Shown here: one piece after another, positions 23,216-30,388 of the stretch
How positions within the stretch are numbered: the first letter of the stretch is position 1
Layout of the letters: each line of letters begins with the position of its first letter
Source: Acidobacteriota bacterium
Lineage (GTDB): Bacteria > Acidobacteriota > Vicinamibacteria > Vicinamibacterales > UBA2999
DNA: 46,336 nucleotides
NCBI GenBank assembly: GCA_016184455.1
Contig: JACPCS010000120.1
Coordinates: 1-46,336, forward strand
Reading direction: 5' to 3'
Translations under genes and position numbers: made by a program
Notes under the pieces: generated by a model
What the model was told of the DNA's origin: nothing
Databases searched by the model: none
What the model saw: only the letters and a program-made list of their open reading frames with translations

Positions 23216-24981
23216 TGACGAAAGCGCTCGCCGCCTCGCTGTTGGCGCTTGCCGCGGCGGCGGCGGGCGCATTCGCTCCATCGCTCGCGGCGCAGGAGCA
23301 CCGGACCTTCGTGCCCGCGAGCGACCAGGTGCTCGTCAGTCCCGACGGGGCCGACTGGCTGCACATCAGCCGCACGTATAACCAGCACCGCTACAGTCCG
23401 CTCGACCAGATCAACAAGAGCAACGTCGGCCGGCTGCGCATGGCCTGGTCGCGCGGGCTGCCGCCCGGCGTCCAGGAATCGACGCCGATCGTCTATCGAG
23501 GCGTCATGTACGTGATGGTCCCCGGTGGTGGCGTCCAGGCGCTCGACGCGAAGAACGGCGATTCGCTCTGGGAGTACCGCCGCGAGTATCCGCCGAACGT
23601 CCCGCGCCTCGCGGCACGTGCCAAGAACCTCGCCATCTACGAGGACATGATCTACTTCGGCGCGCCGGATGGGTACCTGCTGGCGCTCGACGCACAGACC
23701 GGCCGGCTGCGCTGGGAGACGAAGGTCGACAACGGGCAGATCACCGCCGGCGGGCTGCTCGTGGCCGACGGCAAGGTGATCTCGAACCGCACGTGCGAGC
23801 AGGGCAAACGCGAGTTCTGCTTCATCGCCGCGCACGACGCGCGCACGGGGAAGGAAGTCTGGCGGTTCTATACGACGGCGGCACCGGGCGAGCCGGGCGG
23901 CGATACGTGGGGCGAGATGCCGGTGGCGTCGCGCGCCGCGGGCCCGTGGGGGCTGCCAGGGTCCTACGATCCGGCGCGCAAGATCGTCTACTGGGGCGTC
24001 GCCAACCCGAACCCGTACACGCGCTTCAAGCGGCACGGGGAGTACGATACGGCGCCGCCGACCTCACCCACCGAGCTCTACAGCAACTCGACGCTCGCCC
24101 TCAACGTCGAGACCGGCAAGCTCGTGTGGCACTTCCAGGAGCTGCCCGGCGACGACTGGGACGCCGATCACAACCAGGAGCGGCTGCTGATCCGCACGCG
24201 CGTCAGCCCCGATCCGAAGCACGTGAAGTGGATCAACCCGACGATCAAACCCGGCGTCGAGCAGGACGTCGTGATCACGGTGGCCGAGGGCGGCGGCATG
24301 TTCGCCGTCGCGCGCGACACGGGCCAGTTCCTCTGGGCGCGGCCGTTCCCCTTCGACGATCCGAACGTCAACCTGATGGTCGTCGATCCGCGCACCGGGA
24401 AGACGAGCCCCAATCCCGCCAAGATGTTCACGAAGGACGGCGACTCGATCGTCGGCTGCTACCACAACACGCGCGGCCTGTGGCAGATCGCCTACAGTCC
24501 CGCCCGCAACTCCATCTACGTGCCGTTCCACGATCAGTGCCTGTCGATGGAGGCGGTCAACAAGAGCGGCACCGGGTACGGACGGCGCGTCGGCGTGATG
24601 CGGCCGGGGTCCGATCCGGCCAAGTACATGGGGATCGCGAAGGTCGACGTCGCCACCGGCGAGATGCGCGTGATCTACTCCCAGCCGGAGCCGACCAACG
24701 GCTCGGCGCTCGTCACCGCGGGGGACCTGATCTTCTTCGGCGATCTGAACCGGCGCCTCCGCGCGCTCGACGCCGAGACCGGCAAGGTGCTGTGGGAGAC
24801 GATCGTCGGCGGGATGATCATGAACAGCACGATCACGTACGCCGTCGACGGCAAGCAGTACGTGATGATCTTCACGGGCGGCGGCCAGTCGGCCACCGCC
24901 GGTCCGCTCACCGTCGTCGGCAAGACGATGCCCGCGCCCGTGCAGGGGCACAACGCGGTCTACGTGTTCGCGCTGCCGTAG
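23215..24981 (+). CDS. PQQ-dependent dehydrogenase with lanthanide-type metal ligands
   Basis: 588 residues with a signal peptide (about 1-26) and an eight-bladed quinoprotein propeller of the methanol/ethanol dehydrogenase type (RYSPLDQINKSNV, then repeated ALDAxTGxxxW blades). The probable metal and catalytic residues are Glu195 in CEQGKRE, Asn264 in VANPNP, Asp316 and Asp318 in DDWDADHNQE. The second Asp two residues after the catalytic one is the mark of lanthanide-dependent (XoxF-type) enzymes, whereas calcium MxaF has Ala there. No fused cytochrome domain is present, so a separate acceptor is needed; a cytochrome c gene follows convergently at 25175. The start overlaps the upstream stop (TAATG), with GGAG ten bases before. 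Confidence 0.85.
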   Translation: MTKALAASLLALAAAAAGAFAPSLAAQEHRTFVPASDQVLVSPDGADWLHISRTYNQHRYSPLDQINKSNVGRLRMAWSRGLPPGVQESTPIVYRGVMYVMVPGGGVQALDAKNGDSLWEYRREYPPNVPRLAARAKNLAIYEDMIYFGAPDGYLLALDAQTGRLRWETKVDNGQITAGGLLVADGKVISNRTCEQGKREFCFIAAHDARTGKEVWRFYTTAAPGEPGGDTWGEMPVASRAAGPWGLPGSYDPARKIVYWGVANPNPYTRFKRHGEYDTAPPTSPTELYSNSTLALNVETGKLVWHFQELPGDDWDADHNQERLLIRTRVSPDPKHVKWINPTIKPGVEQDVVITVAEGGGMFAVARDTGQFLWARPFPFDDPNVNLMVVDPRTGKTSPNPAKMFTKDGDSIVGCYHNTRGLWQIAYSPARNSIYVPFHDQCLSMEAVNKSGTGYGRRVGVMRPGSDPAKYMGIAKVDVATGEMRVIYSQPEPTNGSALVTAGDLIFFGDLNRRLRALDAETGKVLWETIVGGMIMNSTITYAVDGKQYVMIFTGGGQSATAGPLTVVGKTMPAPVQGHNAVYVFALP

Positions 24982-25020
24982 CCAGCTTCGCTGCTGATTT
25001 TCACCGATCACGGAACAGCG

Positions 25021-25154
25021 GAGGCACCGAGACACCGAGTCAGCCACAAAGGCCTCCAAGATCGGCGACGAGCACGGCGCGACAACGTACTTCGGAGCTG
25101 CCCGCGTCAGGCCGTTCGACTGGCCCTTGGTGTCTCGGTGACTCGGTGTTTCGT
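25021..25154. repeat. Inverted degenerate repeat (CACCGAGACACC) between convergent genes
   Basis: The left arm (25021-25043) contains CACCGAGACACC (25025-25036). The right arm (25128-25154) contains GGTGTCTCGGTG (25129-25140), its exact complement, plus ACTCGGTGT matching ACACCGAGT. The arms enclose about 84 bp without a recognisable gene. The element fills the 193-bp gap between the PQQ dehydrogenase and cytochrome stops; nothing else was seen there. Confidence 0.75.
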
Positions 25155-25174
25155 TGGGGGGAAGAACGCCGCGC

Positions 25175-25654
25175 CTACGGCTTGATCGCTTGAATCTGGA
25201 TTTCCTTGAGCGGCTCGAGCTCGCGTGGCAGCTCGGCCTGTCCCGCCGGCCACTTGTTCTGCTTCAGCAGGAACGACAGGACATCGGCTGTCTGCTGGCG
25301 CGAGAGCGTGCTCGGCTGATTGAGCGGCATGGTGATCCGGATGCGCTCGAAGAGCTCCGAGAGGGCCAGGTCGTTCCAGGTGGAGGTGAAGACGCCGCCG
25401 ACGAGCGCCGGCGTCATGTCACCACCCTCGAGCGAAGGTCCGTGGCAGGCGCCGCAGCGCTGGTAGTAGATCGCCTCGCCACGCTTCGCCTGCTCCTCGG
25501 TGTAGACGCCGTCCCATACGGATGCGGCTACAGCCAAGGACACACAGACGATCGAAACCACGAAGGCCACGAAGATCACGAAAGCCTGCAAATAAAGCGG
25601 GTGAGGCCGACCGCCCGGTATGCCTTCGAGACCTTCGTGTTCTTCGTGGTTCAT
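25175..25654 (-). CDS. Cytochrome c, single haem
   Basis: 159 residues. The haem motif is CGACH (residues 67-71) in YYQRCGACHGPSLEGGDMTPAL, and the likely sixth ligand is Met109 in RITMPLNQP: a class I cytochrome c and probable electron acceptor of the adjacent PQQ dehydrogenase, whose stop is 18 bp upstream. The N-terminus is odd. Residues 2-10 (NHEEHEGLE) and the hydrophobic core AFVIFVAFVVSIVCV (24-38) are encoded by the two arms of a degenerate CTTCGTGGT repeat, the second acting as the signal-peptide or anchor helix. The true start may lie inside this region; the ATG at 25654 has a purine stretch too close to serve as a Shine-Dalgarno. Confidence 0.82.
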   Translation of the reverse strand: MNHEEHEGLEGIPGGRPHPLYLQAFVIFVAFVVSIVCVSLAVAASVWDGVYTEEQAKRGEAIYYQRCGACHGPSLEGGDMTPALVGGVFTSTWNDLALSELFERIRITMPLNQPSTLSRQQTADVLSFLLKQNKWPAGQAELPRELEPLKEIQIQAIKP

Positions 25655-25672
25655 TCCTCTTCGTGTCCTTGA
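25556..25672. repeat. Inverted degenerate repeat (CTTCGTGGT units) inside the cytochrome c 5' end
   Basis: The left arm (25556-25586) has units CCACGAAGG, CCACGAAGA, TCACGAAAG. The right arm (25623-25672) has CTTCGTGTT, CTTCGTGGT, CTTCGTGTC. AACCACGAAG (25556-25565) pairs perfectly with CTTCGTGGTT (25642-25651). The 9-bp period is in frame with the cytochrome gene. Confidence 0.8.
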
Positions 25673-27805
25673 TTACCGGGTCTCCCGGCGCAGCGCGCTG
25701 TCGGGCAGCGCGAACGCCAGATACTCGCCCGAGTAGTTGCCGCCGCTCACCGCCACGAGGAGGTACTGCTTGCCGTCGAGCATGTACGTCATCGGCGAGC
25801 CGCTCTGGATGGCCGGCATCAGGACGGCGCCGACTTCCTGGCCCGTCTTCTTGTCGTAGGCGCGCAGCATTGCGCCGCGGGGCCGTCCGGGCGGCGTCGT
25901 GATCTGCGGATCGCCCATGACCACCAGCGTCCTGGTGACGACGAGCCCGACGCCCGACGCGCCGGGCTGGCCGGTCTTCGGGAGGTTGATCCCCTTCAGT
26001 GCCGGATGGTTCCGGATGTTATCGGGCGTGTCGCCGTGCGGCGTCTGCCACAGCAGCTCGCCGCGATTGAGATCGATCGCGGCCAGCAACCCGTACGGCG
26101 GCTTCGAGATGGGGATGCCTTCGACGTTCAGGCCCGGCACCGGTGGTGCGGGCGCCGACCCGGCCGGAGGTGCGTACCGCTGCGGCAGGTTCTCGCGGCT
26201 GACGATGCCCTGGTCCGCCGCGCAGCAGTCCCCGGGTCCCCAGACTTCCACGAACGGCCGCCCCGCGATGCCGGCCACGTAGCGGATGTCGGAGTAGCCC
26301 GCCGGCGGCGCGACGAGCGTACGGACGCCGAACGTGTTGCCCGCCGGTGCAAACATAATCCCGTTCTCCGGGTCGAACCCGCCGCCCGGCCAGTTCGTCG
26401 CGGTCGCGGGGACGATCGCGCCGAGCATCCCCTTCACGTCGCCAAGGATGCCCGGATTGAACGGCGTGTCCGCCACCTTGTACCGCTTGATGATTTCCTG
26501 CGCCCTGGCGCGCATGTCCGGCGTGAAATCGATGAGATCGTCCGGCAGCCTGAGCACGTTGCGCGCGTAGGCCGGCGGCTTCGTGACGTGCGGCTGCGTC
26601 GACGACGTCTTCTCGCCCGGCACGTCCGACTGCGGCACCGGCCGCTCCTCGATCGGCCAGATCGGCTGGCCGGTGACGCGATCGAGCACGTACACCCACG
26701 CCTGCTTGGTGAGCTGCGCGACGATCTTGCGCGGCTTGCCGTCGACGACGACGTCAGCAAGCACGGGCGGCGCCGGCATGTCGAAGTTCCAAATCGGATG
26801 GTGCACGAGCTGGTAGTGCCAGCGCCGCTTGCCCGTCTTCAGCTCGACCGCGACGATGCTCTCGGCGAAGAGGTTGTTGCCGGGCCGATGACCACCGTAA
26901 TAGTCGGAGGTCGGCGTCTCGATCGGCAGGTACACCAGGCCGAGCTCCTCGTCCACGGTGGGCTGGTTCCAGACCCCAACGTTGCCGTTGGTCGCCCACG
27001 ACCCGTTTTCCCAGGTCTCGTTGCCAAACTCGCCGGGACGCGGAATCGTGTCGAACCGCCACAGCATCTTTCCCGTGCGCGCGTTGTACGCGCGGACAAC
27101 GCCCTTGGTGTTGTTGTGCGTCGTCACGGTGGCGCCTTCCCGCATCGCCGCGCCGATGATCACGACGTCGCCGGCGACGGTCGGGGTCGAGTGGACCGCG
27201 ATCTCGCCCGTCTCGAGATCGATCTGTTCGTTGACGCCCTTGTAGACGCCCACCTTCAGATCGACGACCCCGTTGGTGCCGAACGACTGAATCATCGATC
27301 CGGTCTTGGCGTTGAGCGCGATGAGCCGATAGCCGGTCGTGACGTAGAGGATCCGCTCCTCGCCCCTGCCGTCGGTCCAGTAGGCGACGCCGCGGCCGGA
27401 GAGCTGCCGCGGCGAGTTGGCCGCGCGCTTCCCTTCGCGATAGCTGTGCGACCAGATCAGCTCGCCCGTCTTCGCATCGAGGGCGATGACCGATCGCCGC
27501 GTGCCGGCGGTCGTGTAGAGCACGCCGTTCACCATGAGCGGCGTCCCCTCGAGCTTGTACTCGGGGAACGGGCCGAAGTTGTCGGTCTTGAAGCGCCAGG
27601 CGACCTCGAGCTGGTTGAAGTTCGAGGCGTTGATCTGGTCGAGCGGCGAGTACCGCGTACCCTTCAGATCGGCGTTGTAGTGGGGCCACTCGCCCTTACT
27701 GGTGGACGGCTGCCCGTTTTGAGCGGATACCCCGACGACCACCCACAGCAGCACGGCCATCAGGGAGAGGACCGCGAGCGGGATCCGGGAAATTCTGCGC
27801 GACAT
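25673..27805 (-). CDS. PQQ-dependent dehydrogenase, membrane glucose-dehydrogenase-like
   Basis: 710 residues with a signal peptide or anchor (about 1-30) and a quinoprotein propeller opening EWPHYNADLKGTRYSPLDQINASNF. Blade motifs include ALDAKTGELIWSH and AYNARTGKMLWRFD. The region LVHHPIWNFDMPAPPVLAD corresponds to the catalytic loop of glucose-dehydrogenase-type quinoproteins, where HDxWDxD is common; Asn replaces the first Asp here. PGDCCAADQG contains adjacent cysteines. The ATG at 27805 has GGGAGG five bases upstream; a GTG at 27808 is less likely. It is co-transcribed with the cytochrome c gene 18 bp downstream, the presumed acceptor. The substrate is unknown. Confidence 0.85.
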   Translation of the reverse strand: MSRRISRIPLAVLSLMAVLLWVVVGVSAQNGQPSTSKGEWPHYNADLKGTRYSPLDQINASNFNQLEVAWRFKTDNFGPFPEYKLEGTPLMVNGVLYTTAGTRRSVIALDAKTGELIWSHSYREGKRAANSPRQLSGRGVAYWTDGRGEERILYVTTGYRLIALNAKTGSMIQSFGTNGVVDLKVGVYKGVNEQIDLETGEIAVHSTPTVAGDVVIIGAAMREGATVTTHNNTKGVVRAYNARTGKMLWRFDTIPRPGEFGNETWENGSWATNGNVGVWNQPTVDEELGLVYLPIETPTSDYYGGHRPGNNLFAESIVAVELKTGKRRWHYQLVHHPIWNFDMPAPPVLADVVVDGKPRKIVAQLTKQAWVYVLDRVTGQPIWPIEERPVPQSDVPGEKTSSTQPHVTKPPAYARNVLRLPDDLIDFTPDMRARAQEIIKRYKVADTPFNPGILGDVKGMLGAIVPATATNWPGGGFDPENGIMFAPAGNTFGVRTLVAPPAGYSDIRYVAGIAGRPFVEVWGPGDCCAADQGIVSRENLPQRYAPPAGSAPAPPVPGLNVEGIPISKPPYGLLAAIDLNRGELLWQTPHGDTPDNIRNHPALKGINLPKTGQPGASGVGLVVTRTLVVMGDPQITTPPGRPRGAMLRAYDKKTGQEVGAVLMPAIQSGSPMTYMLDGKQYLLVAVSGGNYSGEYLAFALPDSALRRETR

Positions 27806-27823
27806 CACCGCCTCCCTTTCAGA

Positions 27824-27878
27824 GCTTGGGCTTTGGGCTTCAGGCTTCCGGCCTCAGGCTGAAGCCCACAGTCCAAGT
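27824..27878. repeat. Palindromic degenerate repeat (GGGCTTCAGGC)
   Basis: GGGCTTCAG (27835-27843) pairs with CTGAAGCCC (27859-27867), with further GGGCTT and GGCTTCC units around it. The same unit sequence is found at 29107-29150. It lies upstream of the PQQ dehydrogenase ribosome site. Confidence 0.75.
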
Positions 27879-27978
27879 CACGGGCGAGTATACACAGGTC
27901 GACGGCGATGTGCCCAGAACTCCCGCAGGTCGAGCCGGCGAACGGCCCCCACGCGCGGACGTTGCGCGGTGGGGTGCG

Positions 27979-28383
27979 CTACCGCCGAAGCGGATAATCA
28001 CCGGCGTGGGAGCCGGCAAACAGCCGACGTCCGTCGGGCACTTGTATGTCGCGCGCCACGGCGGCATTCGCGCGGCCCTTCCACAGGATCGCCTCCACGG
28101 TCACGACGTCACCCGGCTTGACGAGATCACGAGTCCAGCCGCGAGAAGTCAGCGCCCCGATGCTCCCCAGCTCGATCTCCCACACCGTGACGGATCCCGA
28201 CGCGTCACGAACCTCGAGGAACAGACGCGAGTGAGGATTGATCATCTGGAACTTCGTCACGGTCCCAGCGATCCTGACCGTCTTGTCCGACTCCTGCGGC
28301 ACGAAATGATGGGCGGCGACCGACGAGGCGACGAGCACCGCGGCCCCGCATGCGGCCAGCGCGCGAAAAATCCCGCTTCCCAT
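27979..28383 (-). CDS. DUF6152 family secreted protein
   Basis: 134 residues. A signal peptide ends near VAAHHFVPQE, giving the family's His-His mature start. The family motif INPHSRLFLEVRD (NPH) and the later LVKPGDVVTVEAILWKGRANAA are present. The ATG at 28383 has GGAGG six bases upstream; an in-frame start at 28422 would give an unusually long basic N-terminus. Function is unknown. It is followed by a repeat and then the PQQ dehydrogenase, all on the minus strand, so a shared transcript is possible. Confidence 0.78.
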   Translation of the reverse strand: MGSGIFRALAACGAAVLVASSVAAHHFVPQESDKTVRIAGTVTKFQMINPHSRLFLEVRDASGSVTVWEIELGSIGALTSRGWTRDLVKPGDVVTVEAILWKGRANAAVARDIQVPDGRRLFAGSHAGDYPLRR

Positions 28384-28478
28384 GCGCCACCTCCGGCGCG
28401 CTGCGAGCAAGCGCCGTTCCACGGTCGAGGCGCACGGCGGCCGCGAAACCGGCGTCGCGTGCTCGACGATCGGGGGAT

Positions 28479-28498
28479 ATTCCGCGGAGGCGCGGAAT
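28479..28498. repeat. 8-bp hairpin at the YfbR-like stop
   Basis: ATTCCGCG (28479-28486) pairs with CGCGGAAT (28491-28498) around GAGG, overlapping the stop codon of the HD phosphohydrolase gene by one base. No T-run follows. Confidence 0.45.
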
Positions 28499-29106
28499 CA
28501 CTCGCGGACGGGGTCCGCCTCCTCGCGCAGGATGCCCGACGCGCAGAACGCCTCGATGATTTCGAGCACGCGCGGCCACACAGCGGGCATCGTCGACCGG
28601 ATGGGATCCATCCGGCGCAGCACCTGCTGGCGCGTCACCTCATGATTGCGCCAGCTGCCGCCGCCGGCGCAGGCATTCTGCAGCAGCGGCTGCAGGCGAT
28701 CGAGCGCGTTGGCAAAGCGCGCCTCGGGCGTCTCGTGCGCCTCGAACTCTTCCCAGCGGTCGCGCAGCCGGGCGCCCTGGTCCGGCGGCAGCAGCGCGAA
28801 CAAGCGGTCGGCCGCCGTCCGCTCGCGCTCGGCCTTGGTGCCGAGGTGGCCATGGTCGTAGGCGAACGTGTCGCCGGCGTCGATCTCCACGAGATCGTGC
28901 ACGGTGAGCAGCTCGAGGACGCGGAGCAGGTCGAACGTCCCGGTCGTGTGCTCGGCCATGACGATCGCCGCGAGCACGAGGTGCCAGGAGTGCTCGGCGG
29001 AGTTCTCCTGGCGCGACGCGTCGGTCAGCGGCGTGCGGCGCAGGACGGTCTTGAGCTTATCGGCCTCGAGGAGAAAGGCGATCTGCTGGGAAAGACGTTC
29101 ATTCAT
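28498..29106 (-). CDS. HD-domain phosphohydrolase, YfbR/HDDC2-like 5'-deoxynucleotidase
   Basis: 202 residues, no signal peptide, cytoplasmic. Metal ligands of the HD fold are visible: RQENSAEHSWHLVLAAIVMAEH (His in SAEHSWH), then LLTVHDLVEIDAGDTF (His-Asp pair). The conserved ...EFEAHETPEARFANALDRLQP closes the pattern of YfbR/HDDC2 proteins, which dephosphorylate deoxynucleoside monophosphates. It is unlike its neighbours, all of which are secreted. The ATG directly follows a degenerate repeat, so no Shine-Dalgarno is present. Repeats of one sequence type bracket this gene and the DUF6152 gene (27824-27878 and 29107-29150). Confidence 0.85.
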   Translation of the reverse strand: MNERLSQQIAFLLEADKLKTVLRRTPLTDASRQENSAEHSWHLVLAAIVMAEHTTGTFDLLRVLELLTVHDLVEIDAGDTFAYDHGHLGTKAERERTAADRLFALLPPDQGARLRDRWEEFEAHETPEARFANALDRLQPLLQNACAGGGSWRNHEVTRQQVLRRMDPIRSTMPAVWPRVLEIIEAFCASGILREEADPVRE

Positions 29107-29150
29107 GGCTTCGGGCTCACTCCCACAGCCTAAAGCCTGAAGCCCAAGGC
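29107..29150. repeat. Palindromic degenerate repeat, second copy of the GGGCTTCAGGC type
   Basis: GGCTTCGGGCT at 29108-29118 pairs imperfectly with AAGCCTGAAGCC (29133-29144). It fills the whole gap between the stop of the gene at 29150 and the ATG at 29106 and touches both. Confidence 0.7.
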
Positions 29151-29947
29151 TATCTCTGATCGTGGTGATCGTCGTTGCGCAGGAGCGGGGCGTCCTGCTC
29201 GCGGCACGGCGGCGACTCCTCGAGCGGCGTGTCCGACGGCCGGATCATCCGCGGCGGCATCGTCCAGGGCTGCGTGAGGACGTTCGGGTCCTCAACCGTC
29301 GCCTGCCACACCAGGTTCTCGCCGTTCTTCCAGATGCGCTCGGTGACGCGCATCGCGTCGGTGTGGAAGTAGCCTTTCTCGCCGAACCAGGTGTCCTCGA
29401 TGAAGTTGCGCACGTCGATGACGAGCGTGTTCCCTTCCCAGCGGCCGACTGAATCGCCGTAGTACGACGGGTTGGCGTCGGCGCGATGCGGCCGCCCGTC
29501 GGTCGGAATGATCCGGTACGGATCGCCCGACATGTCCTCGTAGAAGAAGATGATTTCGCTGGGCAGCTGGACGATGCGGCGCGGCGGACCGACGCGGGGC
29601 ACGCCCGGCTTGCCGCAGTAGAAGACCGGATCGGTCTTGCTCTGCTGCGCGTCGAGCGCCTTGACCTTGGCCTGGTGCTCCGGCTTGTACGACGGCGCGT
29701 CGGTCCAGGGCCGCACACCCGGGACGTCGGGGGTGACGCCGCGAACAGCCGCGCGATCCAGCCGGCGGATTTCCTCGGCGCCGCCGCTGGCGCGTCGCAG
29801 CGGGGCCGACGCGTTCACGCCCGGAAAGGTGGACCATGTGCCGCTCAGATCCAGGATGCGGGATCCGGGATCCGGGGTCCGGGACTGCGCCGCCATGGTC
29901 GCGGCGGCACAGAGGGCGATCAGACCTGCCAGGAAGCATCGAGTCAT
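29150..29947 (-). CDS. Secreted protein of unknown function, paralogue of the one at 22310
   Basis: 265 residues with a signal peptide (about 1-20). The core shows FYCGKPGVPRVGPPRRIVQLPSEIIFFYEDMSGDPYRIIPTDGR, then GRWEGNTLVIDVRNFIEDTW and TDAMRVTERIWKN, the last two shared with the 22310 protein. Around residues 21-35, just after the signal peptide, TPDPGSRILDL is encoded by a degenerate ATCCCGG tandem repeat. The ATG overlaps the upstream DUF6152 stop (ATGA), and a repeat lies flush with its TAG. The partnership with DUF6152 is the same as at 21870/22310, so the two products may act together outside the cell. No enzymatic motif is recognised. Confidence 0.75.
   Translation of the reverse strand: MTRCFLAGLIALCAAATMAAQSRTPDPGSRILDLSGTWSTFPGVNASAPLRRASGGAEEIRRLDRAAVRGVTPDVPGVRPWTDAPSYKPEHQAKVKALDAQQSKTDPVFYCGKPGVPRVGPPRRIVQLPSEIIFFYEDMSGDPYRIIPTDGRPHRADANPSYYGDSVGRWEGNTLVIDVRNFIEDTWFGEKGYFHTDAMRVTERIWKNGENLVWQATVEDPNVLTQPWTMPPRMIRPSDTPLEESPPCREQDAPLLRNDDHHDQR
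29846..29886. repeat. Degenerate tandem repeat (GGATCCGG units) inside a coding sequence
   Basis: Units CAGGATGCG, GGATCCG, GGATCCG, GGGTCCG run through codons about 21-35 of the gene at 29150-29947 without breaking the frame. Confidence 0.6.
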
Positions 29948-30330
29948 CGCACACCTTCCCCGCGCGCGTCCTCCAGGACGTCGCCGTTCGCAAACGTGAT
30001 CTTGCGGAGGTAGCCGTAGTGCGAGCCGTCCTGCGCCGGCAGCGCGACGACGGTCACCTTCTGGCCGATGCCCTTGGCGAAGTCGGCGCGGCCAACCCCG
30101 AGGTTCCGCCACCACTGCGGCGGATTCCCCTGGATGCGCCACGGTTCGGACTGCGCCCCGCTGCCGGCGTCGAGAAGGATCTGGATGTGCGGATTGATCC
30201 AGTCGACCTTCGTGAGCGTCCCGGACACGGTAATCCGCTTGTCGTCGTGGAAGATGGCCGACGTCGAGTGATGGCCGAGCGCCGGCTGCGCGGCAAGGAT
30301 GGCGAAGACGAACAGAGCCAGCCGTCTCAT
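29944..30330 (-). CDS. DUF6152 family secreted protein
   Basis: 128 residues. The signal peptide is MRRLALFVFAILAAQPALG, then the mature start HHSTSAIFHDDKRITVSGTLTKVDWINPHIQILLDA with the NPH motif, and PPQWWRNLGVGRADFAKGIGQKVTVVALPAQDGSHYGYLRKITFANG. Function is unknown. GGAGG lies four bases before the ATG. The stop overlaps the ATG of the secreted unknown at 29947 (ATGA), so the two are translated together. A divergent MBL hydrolase gene starts 58 bp away. Confidence 0.82.
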   Translation of the reverse strand: MRRLALFVFAILAAQPALGHHSTSAIFHDDKRITVSGTLTKVDWINPHIQILLDAGSGAQSEPWRIQGNPPQWWRNLGVGRADFAKGIGQKVTVVALPAQDGSHYGYLRKITFANGDVLEDARGEGVR

Positions 30331-30388
30331 CGTGCCTCCGTAAGCGTTGCGCTGATGATACCCTACTGCCTGCTCAAAGGAGGTCCTC

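Noticed and set aside
26006..27862. A 618-codon plus-strand open frame opposite the PQQ dehydrogenase
   Set aside because: Shadow of strongly biased codon use; no ribosome site or recognisable domain, and the minus strand has the quinoprotein motifs.
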